A stretch of DNA of 64,000 nucleotides from the NCBI RefSeq assembly GCF_038024125.1, contig NZ_CP150662.1:451501-515500 (forward strand). The letters run 5' to 3'. Shown piece after piece: positions 9,289 through 18,811 of the stretch. The notes beneath the pieces were generated by a model. The model made no database searches, was not told the DNA's origin, and saw only the letters and a program-made list of their open reading frames with translations. Origin of the DNA: Polaribacter gangjinensis. Its GTDB lineage: Bacteria; Bacteroidota; Bacteroidia; Flavobacteriales; Flavobacteriaceae. Position numbers and translations under genes: made by a program. Within the stretch, counting starts at the first letter, position 1. Each line of letters begins with the position of its first letter.

Positions 9289-11659
9289 TTTCCAAAACCA
9301 ACTCTTTCGTCAAAGGTTTTCCATTGGAAAGTTGTTTGATGTTTTCAAACGTAAATCTAAAATCACAACCATTTTTGTATTCTGAACAACCGTAAGCAGT
9401 TTTTCCTTTTAGAATAGTTCCATTTTGACATTTTGGACAAGGAATTTTTTCTTTGTCATTGCGAGTTTTAGACGAAGCAATCTCTTTATTAATAGATTGC
9501 TTTATTTCATTAACAATTATTTTTTGTTCAAATTTCAATTTGAAATTTTCATCAAAGCGAATCAAACCTTCTACTTTTTCAGTTTCCTGAATAAATCCTG
9601 TCAAATTAGTTGTTGAACCTTTTTCAATCAAACGAATCAATTGATTTTCAGAAACTTTCTTACCAAAAATTTCAAAAGAAATTTTAAAATCACAACTATT
9701 TTTATATTCCGAACAACCATAAGCTGAGGATCCTTTTAAAAGAGTTCCTTTTTGGCATTTTGGACAGCTTTTTCCAACAAGTTGTTTGTTTTTATTGTCA
9801 TTACGAGGACGTGAGGACGAAGTAATCTTTTTATTATTTTCAGATTGCTTCATTGCATTCGCAATGACAGGTGAGTTTGATGAAATTCTTTTCACAGCTG
9901 TATTTGAACGAACTTCATACACCAATTCATCCACCATTTTTTTCATGTTGTTGATAAATGTGCCTGCATTGAATTCGCCTCTTTCAATTTCTTTCAAACG
10001 TTTTTCCCAAAGACCTGTCAATTCTGCTGATTTCAATAATTCATTATCAATCAAATCAATCAAATCAATGCCAGTTTGTGTCGGAATTACCAATTTTTTT
10101 TGACGCTCTATGTATTTACGTTTGAACAACGTTTCAATAATACTTGCTCTTGTGGAAGGTCTTCCAATACCATTCTCTTTCATCAATTCGCGCATTTCAT
10201 CATCATCCACTTGTTTTCCAGCTGTTTCCATGGCTCGCAATAAACTTGCTTCAGTGAAGTTTTTGGGTGGTTTTGTTTCCTTTTCTAAAAACGAAGGTTC
10301 GTGAGGTCCTTTTTCACCTTCTGTAAATGTGGGTAAAATGGCTTGTTCGGAAATTTCTTTTTTAATAGCACTCTCTTTGGTTTCAAAAACCACTCTCCAA
10401 CCTTGTGTAATGATTTCTTTTCCTGAGGTTTTAAAGGGTACATCAGCAGCTTTTCCTAAAACTGCCGTATTTGCGACTTCAGAGTCAGGATAAAAAACGG
10501 CAATAAATCGTCTTACGATGCTATCATACACTTGTTGCTGATTATATTGCAAATTGGTTTGAACTCCAGTTGGAATTATTGCATGATGATCAGTAACTTT
10601 TTTATCGTCAAAAACGCGGGTTGTTTTTTTGATTTTTTTCCCTAAAAGCGGTTGAATTAGTTCACTGTAATTCGTTAATTTTGATAGTATTCCAGGTACT
10701 TTCGGATACAAATCATTGGGTAAAAAAGTGGTATCAACTCTTGGATACGTAACCACTTTCATTTCATACAATTTTTGAATGAGTTGTAAAGTTTCATCCG
10801 CAGAAAATCCGAATTTATTATTACAATGTACTTGCAAACCTGTTAAATCAAACAATTTCGGAGCATAATCAGTTCCTTTCTTTTTGCTGACAGATACAAT
10901 TTCAAAATCACTTTCTTTGACTTTTGCTGCTAAAATTTCACCTTCTTCTTTGTTTTGAAATCGTCCATCTTCGTAATTGAACAGCGTATTTCTGTACGTA
11001 GTTTGCAACTCCCAATAGGGTTCAGGTTTAAAATTTTGAATCTCTTTATAACGATTTACCAACATTGCTAGCGTAGGAGTTTGTACTCGCCCAATAGACA
11101 AAACTTGTTTGTAACCACCGTATTTTAAGGTGTATAAACGTGTGGCATTTAGGCCTAATAACCAATCACCAATGGCTCTAGAATAGCCAGCATAATATAA
11201 ATTGTCGTATTTTTTGGAGGATTCTAATTTTTCAAATCCTTCTTTGATGGCTTCTTCTGTTAAGGAAGAAATCCATAAACGTTTTACTTCGCCTTTGTAG
11301 TTGCATTGATTCATCACCCAACGTTGAATGAGTTCACCTTCTTGTCCAGCATCACCACAATTGATGACCAAATCGGCTTTTTCAAACAATGATTTTACAA
11401 TATTGAATTGCTTTTTGATGCCATTATCGCCAGTAACTTTGGTATCAAAACGTTCAGGCAACATAGGTAAATTATTCAAATCCCAATTTTTCCAATGAGG
11501 TTTGTAATCTTTGGGTTCTAAAAGTGTACATAAATGTCCGAAAGTATAGGTAACTGCATAGCCATTTCCTTCGTAAAAACCATCACGTTTTGTGTTGGCT
11601 CCTAAAATGTTAGCAATTTCTCTTGCTACGCTTGGTTTTTCGGCAATACAGACTTTCAT
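9275..11659 (-). CDS. topB: DNA topoisomerase III (type IA)
   Basis: The 794-residue type IA topoisomerase decatenates and relaxes negatively supercoiled DNA. Visible features are the TOPRIM domain from residue 1 (KVCIAEKPSVAREIA; INCGDAGQEGELIQRW), the signature SIGRVQTPTLAMLVNRY and the active-site tyrosine in VVTYPRVDTTF. Two C-terminal four-cysteine zinc ribbons follow, CPKCQKGTLLKGSSAYGC and CPKCQNGTILKGKTAYGC. Before each ribbon is a lysine/asparagine-rich linker, residues 598-621 and about 714-735, encoded by a palindromic repeat (separate entries). Without them the C-terminus would be an ordinary pair of topoisomerase zinc ribbons. Confidence 0.95.
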   Translation of the reverse strand: MKVCIAEKPSVAREIANILGANTKRDGFYEGNGYAVTYTFGHLCTLLEPKDYKPHWKNWDLNNLPMLPERFDTKVTGDNGIKKQFNIVKSLFEKADLVINCGDAGQEGELIQRWVMNQCNYKGEVKRLWISSLTEEAIKEGFEKLESSKKYDNLYYAGYSRAIGDWLLGLNATRLYTLKYGGYKQVLSIGRVQTPTLAMLVNRYKEIQNFKPEPYWELQTTYRNTLFNYEDGRFQNKEEGEILAAKVKESDFEIVSVSKKKGTDYAPKLFDLTGLQVHCNNKFGFSADETLQLIQKLYEMKVVTYPRVDTTFLPNDLYPKVPGILSKLTNYSELIQPLLGKKIKKTTRVFDDKKVTDHHAIIPTGVQTNLQYNQQQVYDSIVRRFIAVFYPDSEVANTAVLGKAADVPFKTSGKEIITQGWRVVFETKESAIKKEISEQAILPTFTEGEKGPHEPSFLEKETKPPKNFTEASLLRAMETAGKQVDDDEMRELMKENGIGRPSTRASIIETLFKRKYIERQKKLVIPTQTGIDLIDLIDNELLKSAELTGLWEKRLKEIERGEFNAGTFINNMKKMVDELVYEVRSNTAVKRISSNSPVIANAMKQSENNKKITSSSRPRNDNKNKQLVGKSCPKCQKGTLLKGSSAYGCSEYKNSCDFKISFEIFGKKVSENQLIRLIEKGSTTNLTGFIQETEKVEGLIRFDENFKLKFEQKIIVNEIKQSINKEIASSKTRNDKEKIPCPKCQNGTILKGKTAYGCSEYKNGCDFRFTFENIKQLSNGKPLTKELVLEIISS
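9455..9519. repeat. palindromic repeat inside topB, copy 1 (in frame)
   Basis: GTCATTGCGAG...GAAGCAATCT faces AGATTGCTT...AATTA as an imperfect long inverted repeat. Read on the coding strand it gives a linker containing KQSINKEIASSKTRND (residues about 714-735 of topoisomerase III). The outer right arm has decayed more than in copy 2. Confidence 0.75.
9797..9868. repeat. palindromic repeat inside topB, copy 2 (in frame, 72 bp)
   Basis: The left arm GTCATTACGAGG...GAAGTAATCT pairs with the right arm AGATTGCTTC...TCGCAATGAC. The length is 72 bp, exactly 24 codons (residues 598-621, starting VIANAMKQS and ending SSRPRND). It shares arms and the encoded KQS...SS..RND pattern with copy 1, 342 bp away. 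The GTCATTGCGAG...GAAGCAATCT type is, as I recall, a dispersed intergenic repeat in many Bacteroidota. Confidence 0.85.
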
Positions 11660-11692
11660 TGATTTATTTTGGATGTCGAAATTAAGGAAAAT

Positions 11693-13816
11693 CTATTTTA
11701 TCAATGCCAATTGTATGCGTTTTCTTTGTTTGTCAACTTCCAACACTTTTGTAGTAATTTGCTGTTGCAAAGAAACGATTGCATTGACATCTTTTACAAA
11801 AGTATCTGACAAATTTGAAACGTGAATCAAACCACTTTCTTTGATTCCGATATCAACAAAACATCCAAAATTGGTAATATTATTGACAATTCCTGGTAAA
11901 ATTTGTCCAATTCTCAGGTCATCAATCGTTTTTATAGTTGCATCAAATGAAAATACTGTTGCTTTTTCTCTGGGATCTACACCCGGTTTTTCCAATTCAT
12001 TCATGATATCTTGCAACGTTGGCAAACCAATGGATGAAGAAATATAATTTTGTAATGGAATTTTTTGAATCAATGCTTTATTTCCAATAAAATCAGCAAC
12101 TTTTATGTTCAAATCTTTCGCCATTTTGTCAATCAACGCGTAATTTTCAGGATGTACAGCAGAATCATCCAAAGGATTTTTTGCATTTTTAATTCTTAAA
12201 AAACCTGCAGCTTGTTCAAAGGCTTTTGCGCCCAAACCTGAAACTTTTTTAATGTCGTTTCTAGAGCTAAAAGAACCATTTTCATTACGGAATTGTATGA
12301 TATTTTGAGCCAGTTTTGGCCCAATTCCTGAAACATAACTCAATAATGATTCACTTGCAGTGTTGATATTAATGCCCACTATATTTACGCAACTTTCAAC
12401 GACAAGATCCAAGGATTTTTTCAATTTAGATTGATCTACATCATGCTGATATTGTCCAACTCCAATGGATTTTGCGTCGATTTTTACCAATTCAGCCAAA
12501 GGATCTTGCAATCGCCTGCCAATAGAAATTGCTCCACGAACTGTAACATCATAATTTGGAAACTCATCTCTAGCAATTTTTGAAGCTGAATAAATTGAAG
12601 CTCCAGCTTCACTAACCACAAAAATAGCTACTGGATTTTTAAATTGAATTTTTTGAATGAATTGTTCAGTTTCTCTTGATGCTGTCCCATTTCCAATAGC
12701 AATAGCATCAATTTTATGACCATCTACTAAAAAACTTATTTTTTTTATAGCTTCTAACAATTTCTTTTGAGGTTCGTGCGGATAAATGGTTTCATTGTGT
12801 TCTAAATCTCCTTGAGCGTTTATGCACACAATTTTACATCCAGAACGAAAACCAGGATCAATAGCTAATACTTTTTTCTCACCCAAAGGTGCTCCTAAAA
12901 GTAACTGTTTCAGGTTTTTAGAAAAAACAGCAATTGCTTCATCATCTGCTTTTTCTTTAGCTAATTGTAAAGCTTCGTTTGACAAAGAAGGAAATAATAA
13001 TCGCTTATAAGCATCCTGAATTGCCAATTGAATTTGAGAAGTACAATCATTTTGAGAACGAAAAATACTACGCTCAATTTTTTGGATTGCTATTTCATCA
13101 TCAATCGAAATTTTTACTCGAATAAATCCTTCACTTTCAGCTCTTACAATAGCTAAAAATCGATGAGATGGAATCCTGTTCAGTGATTCTTCCCAATCAA
13201 AATAATCTTTGAATTTTTGAGCTTTTTCATCCTCAGTTTTTGCATTGATTACTTTTGATGAAATAAATCCAAAACGCGCAATTTGTTGTCTTATGTTATT
13301 TCGAATATCTGTTCGTTCATTAATCCATTCTGCAATGATAAAACGTGCACCTTCTAACGCATTTTCGATATTTTCAACTTCTTTAGTTACGAATTTTTTA
13401 GCAGTAAATTGCAAATCATTAATTCTCTGACTCATGATCATTTTTGCCAAAGGCTCTAAACCTTGCAAACGAGCAGTTTCTGCTTTTGTTTTTCGTTTTT
13501 TCTTAAAAGGCAAATACACATCTTCTAAAGCAATGATATCTTCAGAATTTTGAATTTTTTCAGACAATTCAGGTGTCAACAAATTTTGTTCTTCTAAGGC
13601 TTTTAAAATTGCTTTTTTACGTTTTTCTAAAGCCTCAAAAAGTTCTTTGTATTTTAGAATTTCACCAATTTCAACTTCATCCAAATTTCCTGTAATTTCT
13701 TTTCTATACCTTGCTATAAAAGGAATAGTACAATCTTCATTTAACAAAGAAATGGTATTTTCAATTGCTTGATGCGAAAGTTTGGTTTGTTGAATGATGT
13801 ATGAAATTAACTCCAT
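11693..13816 (-). CDS. tex: Tex family S1 RNA-binding protein
   Basis: The 707-residue protein is a transcription accessory factor homologous to Tex/YhgF and eukaryotic Spt6. The N-terminal helical domain starts MELISYIIQQTKLSHQAIEN and contains IPFIARYRKEITGNLDE. A YqgF/RNase H-like domain (VLAIDPGFRSGCKI) follows, then helix-hairpin-helix motifs (LLSYVSGIGPKLAQNIIQF, VSGLGAKAFEQAAGF) and a C-terminal S1 domain (IGQILPGIVNNITNFGCFVD). It is slightly shorter than many family members but complete. It binds RNA and associates with transcription. The gene stands between two minus-strand neighbours and is separated from the upstream acetyltransferase gene by a terminator. Confidence 0.95.
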   Translation of the reverse strand: MELISYIIQQTKLSHQAIENTISLLNEDCTIPFIARYRKEITGNLDEVEIGEILKYKELFEALEKRKKAILKALEEQNLLTPELSEKIQNSEDIIALEDVYLPFKKKRKTKAETARLQGLEPLAKMIMSQRINDLQFTAKKFVTKEVENIENALEGARFIIAEWINERTDIRNNIRQQIARFGFISSKVINAKTEDEKAQKFKDYFDWEESLNRIPSHRFLAIVRAESEGFIRVKISIDDEIAIQKIERSIFRSQNDCTSQIQLAIQDAYKRLLFPSLSNEALQLAKEKADDEAIAVFSKNLKQLLLGAPLGEKKVLAIDPGFRSGCKIVCINAQGDLEHNETIYPHEPQKKLLEAIKKISFLVDGHKIDAIAIGNGTASRETEQFIQKIQFKNPVAIFVVSEAGASIYSASKIARDEFPNYDVTVRGAISIGRRLQDPLAELVKIDAKSIGVGQYQHDVDQSKLKKSLDLVVESCVNIVGININTASESLLSYVSGIGPKLAQNIIQFRNENGSFSSRNDIKKVSGLGAKAFEQAAGFLRIKNAKNPLDDSAVHPENYALIDKMAKDLNIKVADFIGNKALIQKIPLQNYISSSIGLPTLQDIMNELEKPGVDPREKATVFSFDATIKTIDDLRIGQILPGIVNNITNFGCFVDIGIKESGLIHVSNLSDTFVKDVNAIVSLQQQITTKVLEVDKQRKRIQLALIK

Positions 13817-13833
13817 GAATTTTAAATGTTTAT

Positions 13834-13867
13834 AAAAAAAAGCCTCAAAAAACGTTTTTTTGAGGCT
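13834..13867 (-). terminator. intrinsic terminator of GNAT gene
   Basis: AGCCTCAAAAAA / TTTTTTGAGGCT stem, followed in minus orientation by a T-run (13840-13834). Confidence 0.88.
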
Positions 13868-13891
13868 GCTAAGATACTTTTTTTCGTCTTT

Positions 13892-14407
13892 TTAGAGTGC
13901 TATTATTTTTTCAAAAGCTAGCCTTTTGTCACCATAATTGGTGTAAATAATGCCACAATATTGGTAACCCAATTTTTTCACTAAGGATTGCATTCCAAGG
14001 TTTTCTTGATGTGTATCAATCTTTAAACTTTGGATGTTTTGTTGTTTTAAAAAATCATGAAAATATTCAAAAATATATTGCGCAATTCCGCTTTTTCTGG
14101 ATTCTTTTGCAGTTGCCATTCTATGAATTACACCGTATTTTTCAGACTCAGCAATTATCCAATTTCCTTCAATTACTTTATAGGTAGGTTCTTCTTTTAT
14201 AGAAAACATTGTAGTTGCAATTATTTGATTATCAGAATTTAAAACTATAAAACTTTCATTATTAGCGATGTCATTTTCAATTTGAGTTTGGTTTGGATAG
14301 CCATTTTGCCATTGATCAATCTGCAAAGATTTTAGCAATGCTTTTGCATCATCAATAATTTCTAAAATCCTTGGAATATCAGCAGTAGTTGCAAGTTGAA
14401 TTTTCAT
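13892..14407 (-). CDS. GNAT family N-acetyltransferase
   Basis: The 171-residue protein has the GNAT fold. The N-terminal MKIQLATTADIPRILEIIDD is typical, and the acetyl-CoA-binding motif A is seen in GVIHRMATAKESRKSGIAQY, followed by SLKIDTHQENLGMQSLVKKLGY, the common N-x-GMQ motif B. The acceptor substrate is not recognisable. It appears to be a single-gene unit between terminators. Confidence 0.88.
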   Translation of the reverse strand: MKIQLATTADIPRILEIIDDAKALLKSLQIDQWQNGYPNQTQIENDIANNESFIVLNSDNQIIATTMFSIKEEPTYKVIEGNWIIAESEKYGVIHRMATAKESRKSGIAQYIFEYFHDFLKQQNIQSLKIDTHQENLGMQSLVKKLGYQYCGIIYTNYGDKRLAFEKIIAL

Positions 14408-14420
14408 AAATAATTACATA

Positions 14421-14463
14421 AAAAAAACCACAAAATTTAAGAACACTCTTAAAAATTGTGGTT
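14421..14463 (-). terminator. intrinsic terminator of lysA
   Basis: Long stem AACCACAA...TCTT / AAGA...TTGTGGTT around a 4- to 6-nt loop, followed on the minus strand by a T-run. It sits between lysA and the GNAT gene on the same strand. Confidence 0.85.
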
Positions 14464-14480
14464 AAATATACTATTTTAAA

Positions 14481-15719
14481 TTAAGCTGATATGACTTGTT
14501 TTGCAGCTTTTTTTGGCAACTCAACAATTTCTTGATTTTGTAAAATATCATCAATTGTTTGTCTTTTTCTGATTAAATAATCTTTTCCATTTACAATCAT
14601 TACTTCTGCAGGTAAATAACGTGAATTGTAGTTGGATGCCATTGAAAAACAATAGGCTCCAGCATTGTGAAAACACAAAATATCTTCTTCAGAAATTTCT
14701 GCAATTCGTCTGTTTGATGCAAAAGTATCAGTTTCGCAAATGTAACCAACCACAGAGTAATAACGATCTCTGCCTTGAGGATTTGAAATATTTGTGATGT
14801 GATGATACGCATCATACATCATTGGACGAACCAAATGATTGAATCCAGAATCTACATGAGCAAAAACGGTTGAAGTTGTTTGTTTTACCACATTTACTTT
14901 GGCTAAAAACGAACCAGCTTCAGACACTAAAAACTTTCCAGGTTCAAACATCAATGTAATTTCTTTGCCATATTCCGTGCAAAATTCATTGAAACGTTCT
15001 GTTAATTGAATGCCTAATTGTTCAATATCCGTTGAAATATCATTGGGTTTGTAAGGTACTTTAAAACCACTTCCAAAATCGATAAAATCGATATTATCAA
15101 ACTGTTTTGCAACATCAAACAAAATATCTGTAGCACGCAAAAAGGTATCAATATCTAAAATATCAGAACCTGTGTGCATGTGGATTCCGTTGATATTCAT
15201 CTTTGTATTTTCTACAACACGCTTGATATGAGGAACTTGATGAATTGAAATTCCGAATTTAGAATCAATATGACCAACTGAAATTTTTGAATTTCCACCA
15301 GCCATAATGTGTGGATTGATTCGCACACAAACAGGAATTTCAGGATGTTTTTGACCAAATATTTCTAAAATGGATAAATTATCAATATTGATTTGCACAC
15401 CCAATTTGGCAACTTCTTCAATTTCTTGTAAAGAAACCCCATTTGGAGTGTAAATAATTCTTTTGGGGTCAATACCAGTTTTTAAAGATAAAAGTACTTC
15501 TTGGATTGAAACTGTATCTAAACCTGCACCTAAATCTTTGAAAAAACGTAAAATATTGATGTTAGAAAGTGCTTTTACAGCATAATTCAATTTCAAGTTT
15601 TTAACGCCGCTAAAAGCAGTTGTTAATCTATTATATTGAGAAGAAATTTTGTCTGTATCATAAACATACAAAGGACTTCCGTATTTTTTTGCCAATTCTA
15701 AAAGTTGTGTGTTTTCCAC
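14481..15719 (-). CDS. lysA: diaminopimelate decarboxylase
   Basis: The 412-residue PLP enzyme makes L-lysine from meso-diaminopimelate, the last step of lysine synthesis. The PLP lysine lies in KLNYAVKALSNINILRF. Further signatures are GIHMHTGSDI, the phosphate-binding DFGSGFKVPY, EPGKFLVSEAG and the C-terminal CFHNAGAYCFSMASNYNSR with the cysteine and tyrosine contributed across the dimer. Upstream on the minus strand TACTTTTG (15747-15740) is a full -7 element 20 bases before the ATG. Single-gene unit. Confidence 0.95.
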   Translation of the reverse strand: MENTQLLELAKKYGSPLYVYDTDKISSQYNRLTTAFSGVKNLKLNYAVKALSNINILRFFKDLGAGLDTVSIQEVLLSLKTGIDPKRIIYTPNGVSLQEIEEVAKLGVQINIDNLSILEIFGQKHPEIPVCVRINPHIMAGGNSKISVGHIDSKFGISIHQVPHIKRVVENTKMNINGIHMHTGSDILDIDTFLRATDILFDVAKQFDNIDFIDFGSGFKVPYKPNDISTDIEQLGIQLTERFNEFCTEYGKEITLMFEPGKFLVSEAGSFLAKVNVVKQTTSTVFAHVDSGFNHLVRPMMYDAYHHITNISNPQGRDRYYSVVGYICETDTFASNRRIAEISEEDILCFHNAGAYCFSMASNYNSRYLPAEVMIVNGKDYLIRKRQTIDDILQNQEIVELPKKAAKQVISA

Positions 15720-15739
15720 TTTTTTTGATTTTTAAAGTG

Positions 15740-15747
15740 CAAAAGTA
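15740..15747 (-). promoter_or_regulatory. lysA -7 element
   Basis: Reads TACTTTTG on the minus strand, matching TAnnTTTG, about 20 nt before the start codon. Confidence 0.5.
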
Positions 15748-15958
15748 ACCAAAATGTAAAAGTTTGCACGATTTGTATAAAAATAAAACAAATTGAATTT
15801 TGTTGTGATTTTTATTTGAAGTTATTTCAATTGAAGGCTTATCAATTGTTGAAAAAGAAATAATATAAAATCAAAATAGTAAGTTTTATGTAAATTAATT
15901 TAAAGCAATTAAATAATTGATTAAGTTTAAATAATTAATTTTAAATAATAAATATTTA

Positions 15959-15987
15959 TTGTTTATCAATAATTATTTATATATTTG
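15959..15987 (+). promoter_or_regulatory. promoter of DUF2975-XRE pair
   Basis: TTG (15959-15961), 18-nt spacer, TATATTTG (15980-15987), 26 nt before the ATG. The rest of the roughly 290-bp gap back to lysA is AT-rich and shows nothing else. Confidence 0.65.
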
Positions 15988-16013
15988 CTACATCATTTTT
16001 AAAATTAAGAATT

Positions 16014-16550
16014 ATGAAAAAATCAGATAATTTCGTTTTTATTACCGTAAAAATTGTTGCTTGGATAATCTTTGTTGGTTTGTGTATTGAATCAGGAGGA
16101 TTGATTGTAAATTTCTTATTTAGCATTTTCAAGCCAGAATTTGTCGGAAAATTATATCAAAAATTAGATTTGCAAGAAATCTATCAAAAAAGCGAAGCTA
16201 TATTTTATGGCATGTATAGTTTTGCTTTAGCTGTGTCAATCTTAAAAGCTTATTTATTCTATTTAGTTGTTTTACTTGTTACTAAAATCGATTTATTAAA
16301 ACCTTTCAATGAGTTTGTTTCTGAAAAGATTTTACAAATTAGTTACTACACTTTTTCAATTGGATTGGTAAGTTACATTGCAAGACAAACAGGAAAAAAC
16401 ATCACAAATAAAGGAATTGACACTCAAGTTTTAAATCAGTTTTGGGAAGATAGTCAAGCTTTTATTTTGATGGCAGCTGTAATTTATATCATTGCTATCA
16501 TCTTTAAAAAAGGAATTGAATTACAAAATGAAAATGATTTAACAGTATAA
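16014..16550 (+). CDS. DUF2975 integral membrane protein
   Basis: The 178-residue protein has four predicted membrane segments: about 10-35, 65-90 (YSFALAVSILKAYLFYLVVLL), 108-125 and 150-166. The soluble loop after the first segment contains LDLQEIYQKSEAIFYGMYSF. This matches DUF2975 proteins, which are almost always encoded just before a short XRE regulator of the YozG type, as here (3-bp gap). The function is unknown; the pairing suggests a membrane partner that modulates the regulator. A good promoter precedes it and a terminator follows the pair. Confidence 0.85.
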   Translation: MKKSDNFVFITVKIVAWIIFVGLCIESGGLIVNFLFSIFKPEFVGKLYQKLDLQEIYQKSEAIFYGMYSFALAVSILKAYLFYLVVLLVTKIDLLKPFNEFVSEKILQISYYTFSIGLVSYIARQTGKNITNKGIDTQVLNQFWEDSQAFILMAAVIYIIAIIFKKGIELQNENDLTV

Positions 16551-16553
16551 ACT

Positions 16554-16763
16554 ATGGCCATAATTGTAAACCTAGATGTAATGATGGCAAAGCGAAAAAT
16601 GTCATTGAACGAACTTTCTGAAAAAGTAGATTTAACACTTTCTAATCTGTCAATTTTAAAAACCGGAAAAGCAAAAGCCATACGTTTTAGTACTTTAGAA
16701 GCCATTTGTAAAGTGTTAGAATGTCAACCTGGAGATATTTTAGAATTCAAGAATGACGAATAA
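16554..16763 (+). CDS. small XRE/Cro-type HTH regulator (YozG-like)
   Basis: The 69-residue protein is almost only a helix-turn-helix domain: MAKRKMSLNELSEKVDLTLS then NLSILKTGKAKAIRFSTLEA and the typical ending ICKVLECQPGDILEF. It belongs to the short Cro/C1 regulators that partner with DUF2975 membrane proteins. It follows the DUF2975 gene by 3 bp, so the two are co-transcribed and probably act together, with autoregulation likely by analogy. Its operator cannot be named from this sequence. Confidence 0.9.
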   Translation: MAIIVNLDVMMAKRKMSLNELSEKVDLTLSNLSILKTGKAKAIRFSTLEAICKVLECQPGDILEFKNDE

Positions 16764-16778
16764 AAATTATTCTTTTTT

Positions 16779-16819
16779 GGTTTTCATCAAAATATTTTTT
16801 AGATGAAAACCTTTTTTTT
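16779..16819 (+). terminator. intrinsic terminator after XRE gene
   Basis: Perfect 10-bp stem GGTTTTCATC / GATGAAAACC followed by eight T. Confidence 0.92.
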
Positions 16820-16934
16820 CTCAAATTTTAAACGTTGAAATCCTGTTAATAACTAATTGCTTTGACCTTTTAATTTTAAAGGGTTTAATGCTATTTTAGC
16901 AAATACTTCAAACCGATAAAACGAACGTGATTTC

Positions 16935-18791
16935 ATGAGTCAAGAAACAAAATATACAGAAGATAATATTAGATCATTAGACTGGAAAGAGCACATTAGA
17001 ATGCGTCCGGGAATGTATATTGGAAAACTAGGTGATGGTTCTTCTGCTGATGACGGAATTTATATTTTACTAAAAGAAGTTATTGATAATTCTATTGATG
17101 AATTTGTGATGGGTTCAGGAAAATCCATTGAAGTTTCCATTCAAGGTGAAAAAGTAACTGTACGTGATTTTGGACGTGGAATTCCTTTAGGAAAAGTTGT
17201 TGACGTAGTTTCTAAAATGAATACTGGAGGAAAATATGATTCGAAAGCGTTTAAAAAATCAGTAGGTTTAAATGGAGTTGGAACAAAAGCTGTAAATGCA
17301 CTTTCTTCTTATTTTAGAGTAGAATCTACGCGTGATGGAAAATCAGCTTCAGCAGAATTTTCAAAAGGAAATTTAGAAAATCAAGAGTTACTAAATGAAA
17401 CATCTCGCAGAAAAGGAACCAAAGTTTCATTTGTACCTGACGAACTAATTTTCAAAAAATACAAATTCAGAAATGAATATGTATCTAAAATGTTGAAGAA
17501 TTATGTGTATTTAAATCCAGGTTTGACCATCATTTTCAACGGTGAAAAGTATTTTTCAGAAAACGGCTTAAAAGATTTATTGGAAGATTACAACAGCAAA
17601 GACGATATGTTGTATCCAATAATTCATTTAAAAGGTACTGACATAGAAGTTGCTTTAACTCATAGCAAAACTCAATATTCAGAAGAATATCACTCATTTG
17701 TAAATGGACAAAACACGACTCAAGGTGGTACACATTTGGCAGCTTTTAGAGAAGCACTTGTAAAAACAATTCGCGAATTTTATGGAAAAAATTTTGAAGC
17801 TTCAGATGTTCGAAAATCTGTTATTGCTGCAATTGCCATTAAAGTTATGGAACCTGTTTTTGAAAGTCAAACAAAAACAAAACTAGGCTCAACAGATATG
17901 GGAGGAGATTTGCCCACTGTTAGAACCTATATCAATGATTTTTTAAAAACACAGTTAGATAATTATTTGCACAAAAATCCTGAAGTTGCTGATAAGTTAT
18001 TACGAAAAATAATGCAAGCAGAAAGAGAACGAAAAGAGCTTGCAGGAATTAGAAAATTAGCAAAAGATCGGGCTAAAAAATCAAGTTTGCATAATAAAAA
18101 ACTGAGAGATTGTAGAGTGCATTTGAGTGATACTCGTCATGAAAATTATCTAGAAACTACTCTTTTTATTACTGAAGGAGATTCAGCTTCTGGTTCCATT
18201 ACAAAATCACGAAATGTCAATACACAAGCCGTTTTTAGTTTGAAAGGAAAACCGCTAAACTCTTATGGTTTGAGCAAAAAAATTGTCTATGAAAACGAGG
18301 AATTCAATTTGTTACAAGCTGCTTTAAATATCGAAGAAAGTATGGAAGATTTGCGATACAATAATATTGTTATTGCAACAGATGCAGATGTAGATGGCAT
18401 GCATATTCGCTTGTTATTGATTACTTTTTTCCTACAATTTTTCCCGGAATTGATCAAAGAAGGACATTTGTATATTCTAGAAACACCACTATTTAGAGTT
18501 CGTGATAAAAAAGAAACTATTTACTGTTATTCTGAGGAAGAAAAACAAGCAGCTATTCAAAAACTGAAAGGCAAAGCTGAAATTACACGATTTAAAGGTT
18601 TGGGAGAAATTTCGCCCAACGAATTTGTACATTTTATTGGTGATGACATTCGTTTAGACCCTGTAATGTTAGATAAAGAAATGTCTATAGAACAAATGTT
18701 AGAGTTTTATATGGGAAAAAATACACCTGATAGACAGAAATTTATCATTGAAAATTTAAAAGTTGAATTGGATATTGTAGAGGAATTATAA
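16935..18791 (+). CDS. parE: DNA topoisomerase IV subunit B (type IIA, ATPase)
   Basis: The 618-residue protein has a GHKL ATPase domain ([53 protein letters not shown]), a transducer domain with the QTKTKLGS lysine loop, and a TOPRIM domain with [10 protein letters not shown] near residue 413, [13 protein letters not shown] and [13 protein letters not shown]. Its length and the adjacent parC mark it as ParE rather than GyrB. With ParC it decatenates daughter chromosomes. The start fits the family; parC begins 20 bases after its stop, so the subunits are made from one transcript. Confidence 0.95.
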   Translation: MSQETKYTEDNIRSLDWKEHIRMRPGMYIGKLGDGSSADDGIYILLKEVIDNSIDEFVMGSGKSIEVSIQGEKVTVRDFGRGIPLGKVVDVVSKMNTGGKYDSKAFKKSVGLNGVGTKAVNALSSYFRVESTRDGKSASAEFSKGNLENQELLNETSRRKGTKVSFVPDELIFKKYKFRNEYVSKMLKNYVYLNPGLTIIFNGEKYFSENGLKDLLEDYNSKDDMLYPIIHLKGTDIEVALTHSKTQYSEEYHSFVNGQNTTQGGTHLAAFREALVKTIREFYGKNFEASDVRKSVIAAIAIKVMEPVFESQTKTKLGSTDMGGDLPTVRTYINDFLKTQLDNYLHKNPEVADKLLRKIMQAERERKELAGIRKLAKDRAKKSSLHNKKLRDCRVHLSDTRHENYLETTLFITEGDSASGSITKSRNVNTQAVFSLKGKPLNSYGLSKKIVYENEEFNLLQAALNIEESMEDLRYNNIVIATDADVDGMHIRLLLITFFLQFFPELIKEGHLYILETPLFRVRDKKETIYCYSEEEKQAAIQKLKGKAEITRFKGLGEISPNEFVHFIGDDIRLDPVMLDKEMSIEQMLEFYMGKNTPDRQKFIIENLKVELDIVEEL

Positions 18792-18811
18792 ACTCCACAA
18801 ATTATTTTTAG

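Noticed and set aside
9455..9868. Insertion sequence or gene decay in topB
   Set aside because: The frame stays open through both repeats and both zinc ribbons are intact; there is no transposase or target duplication.
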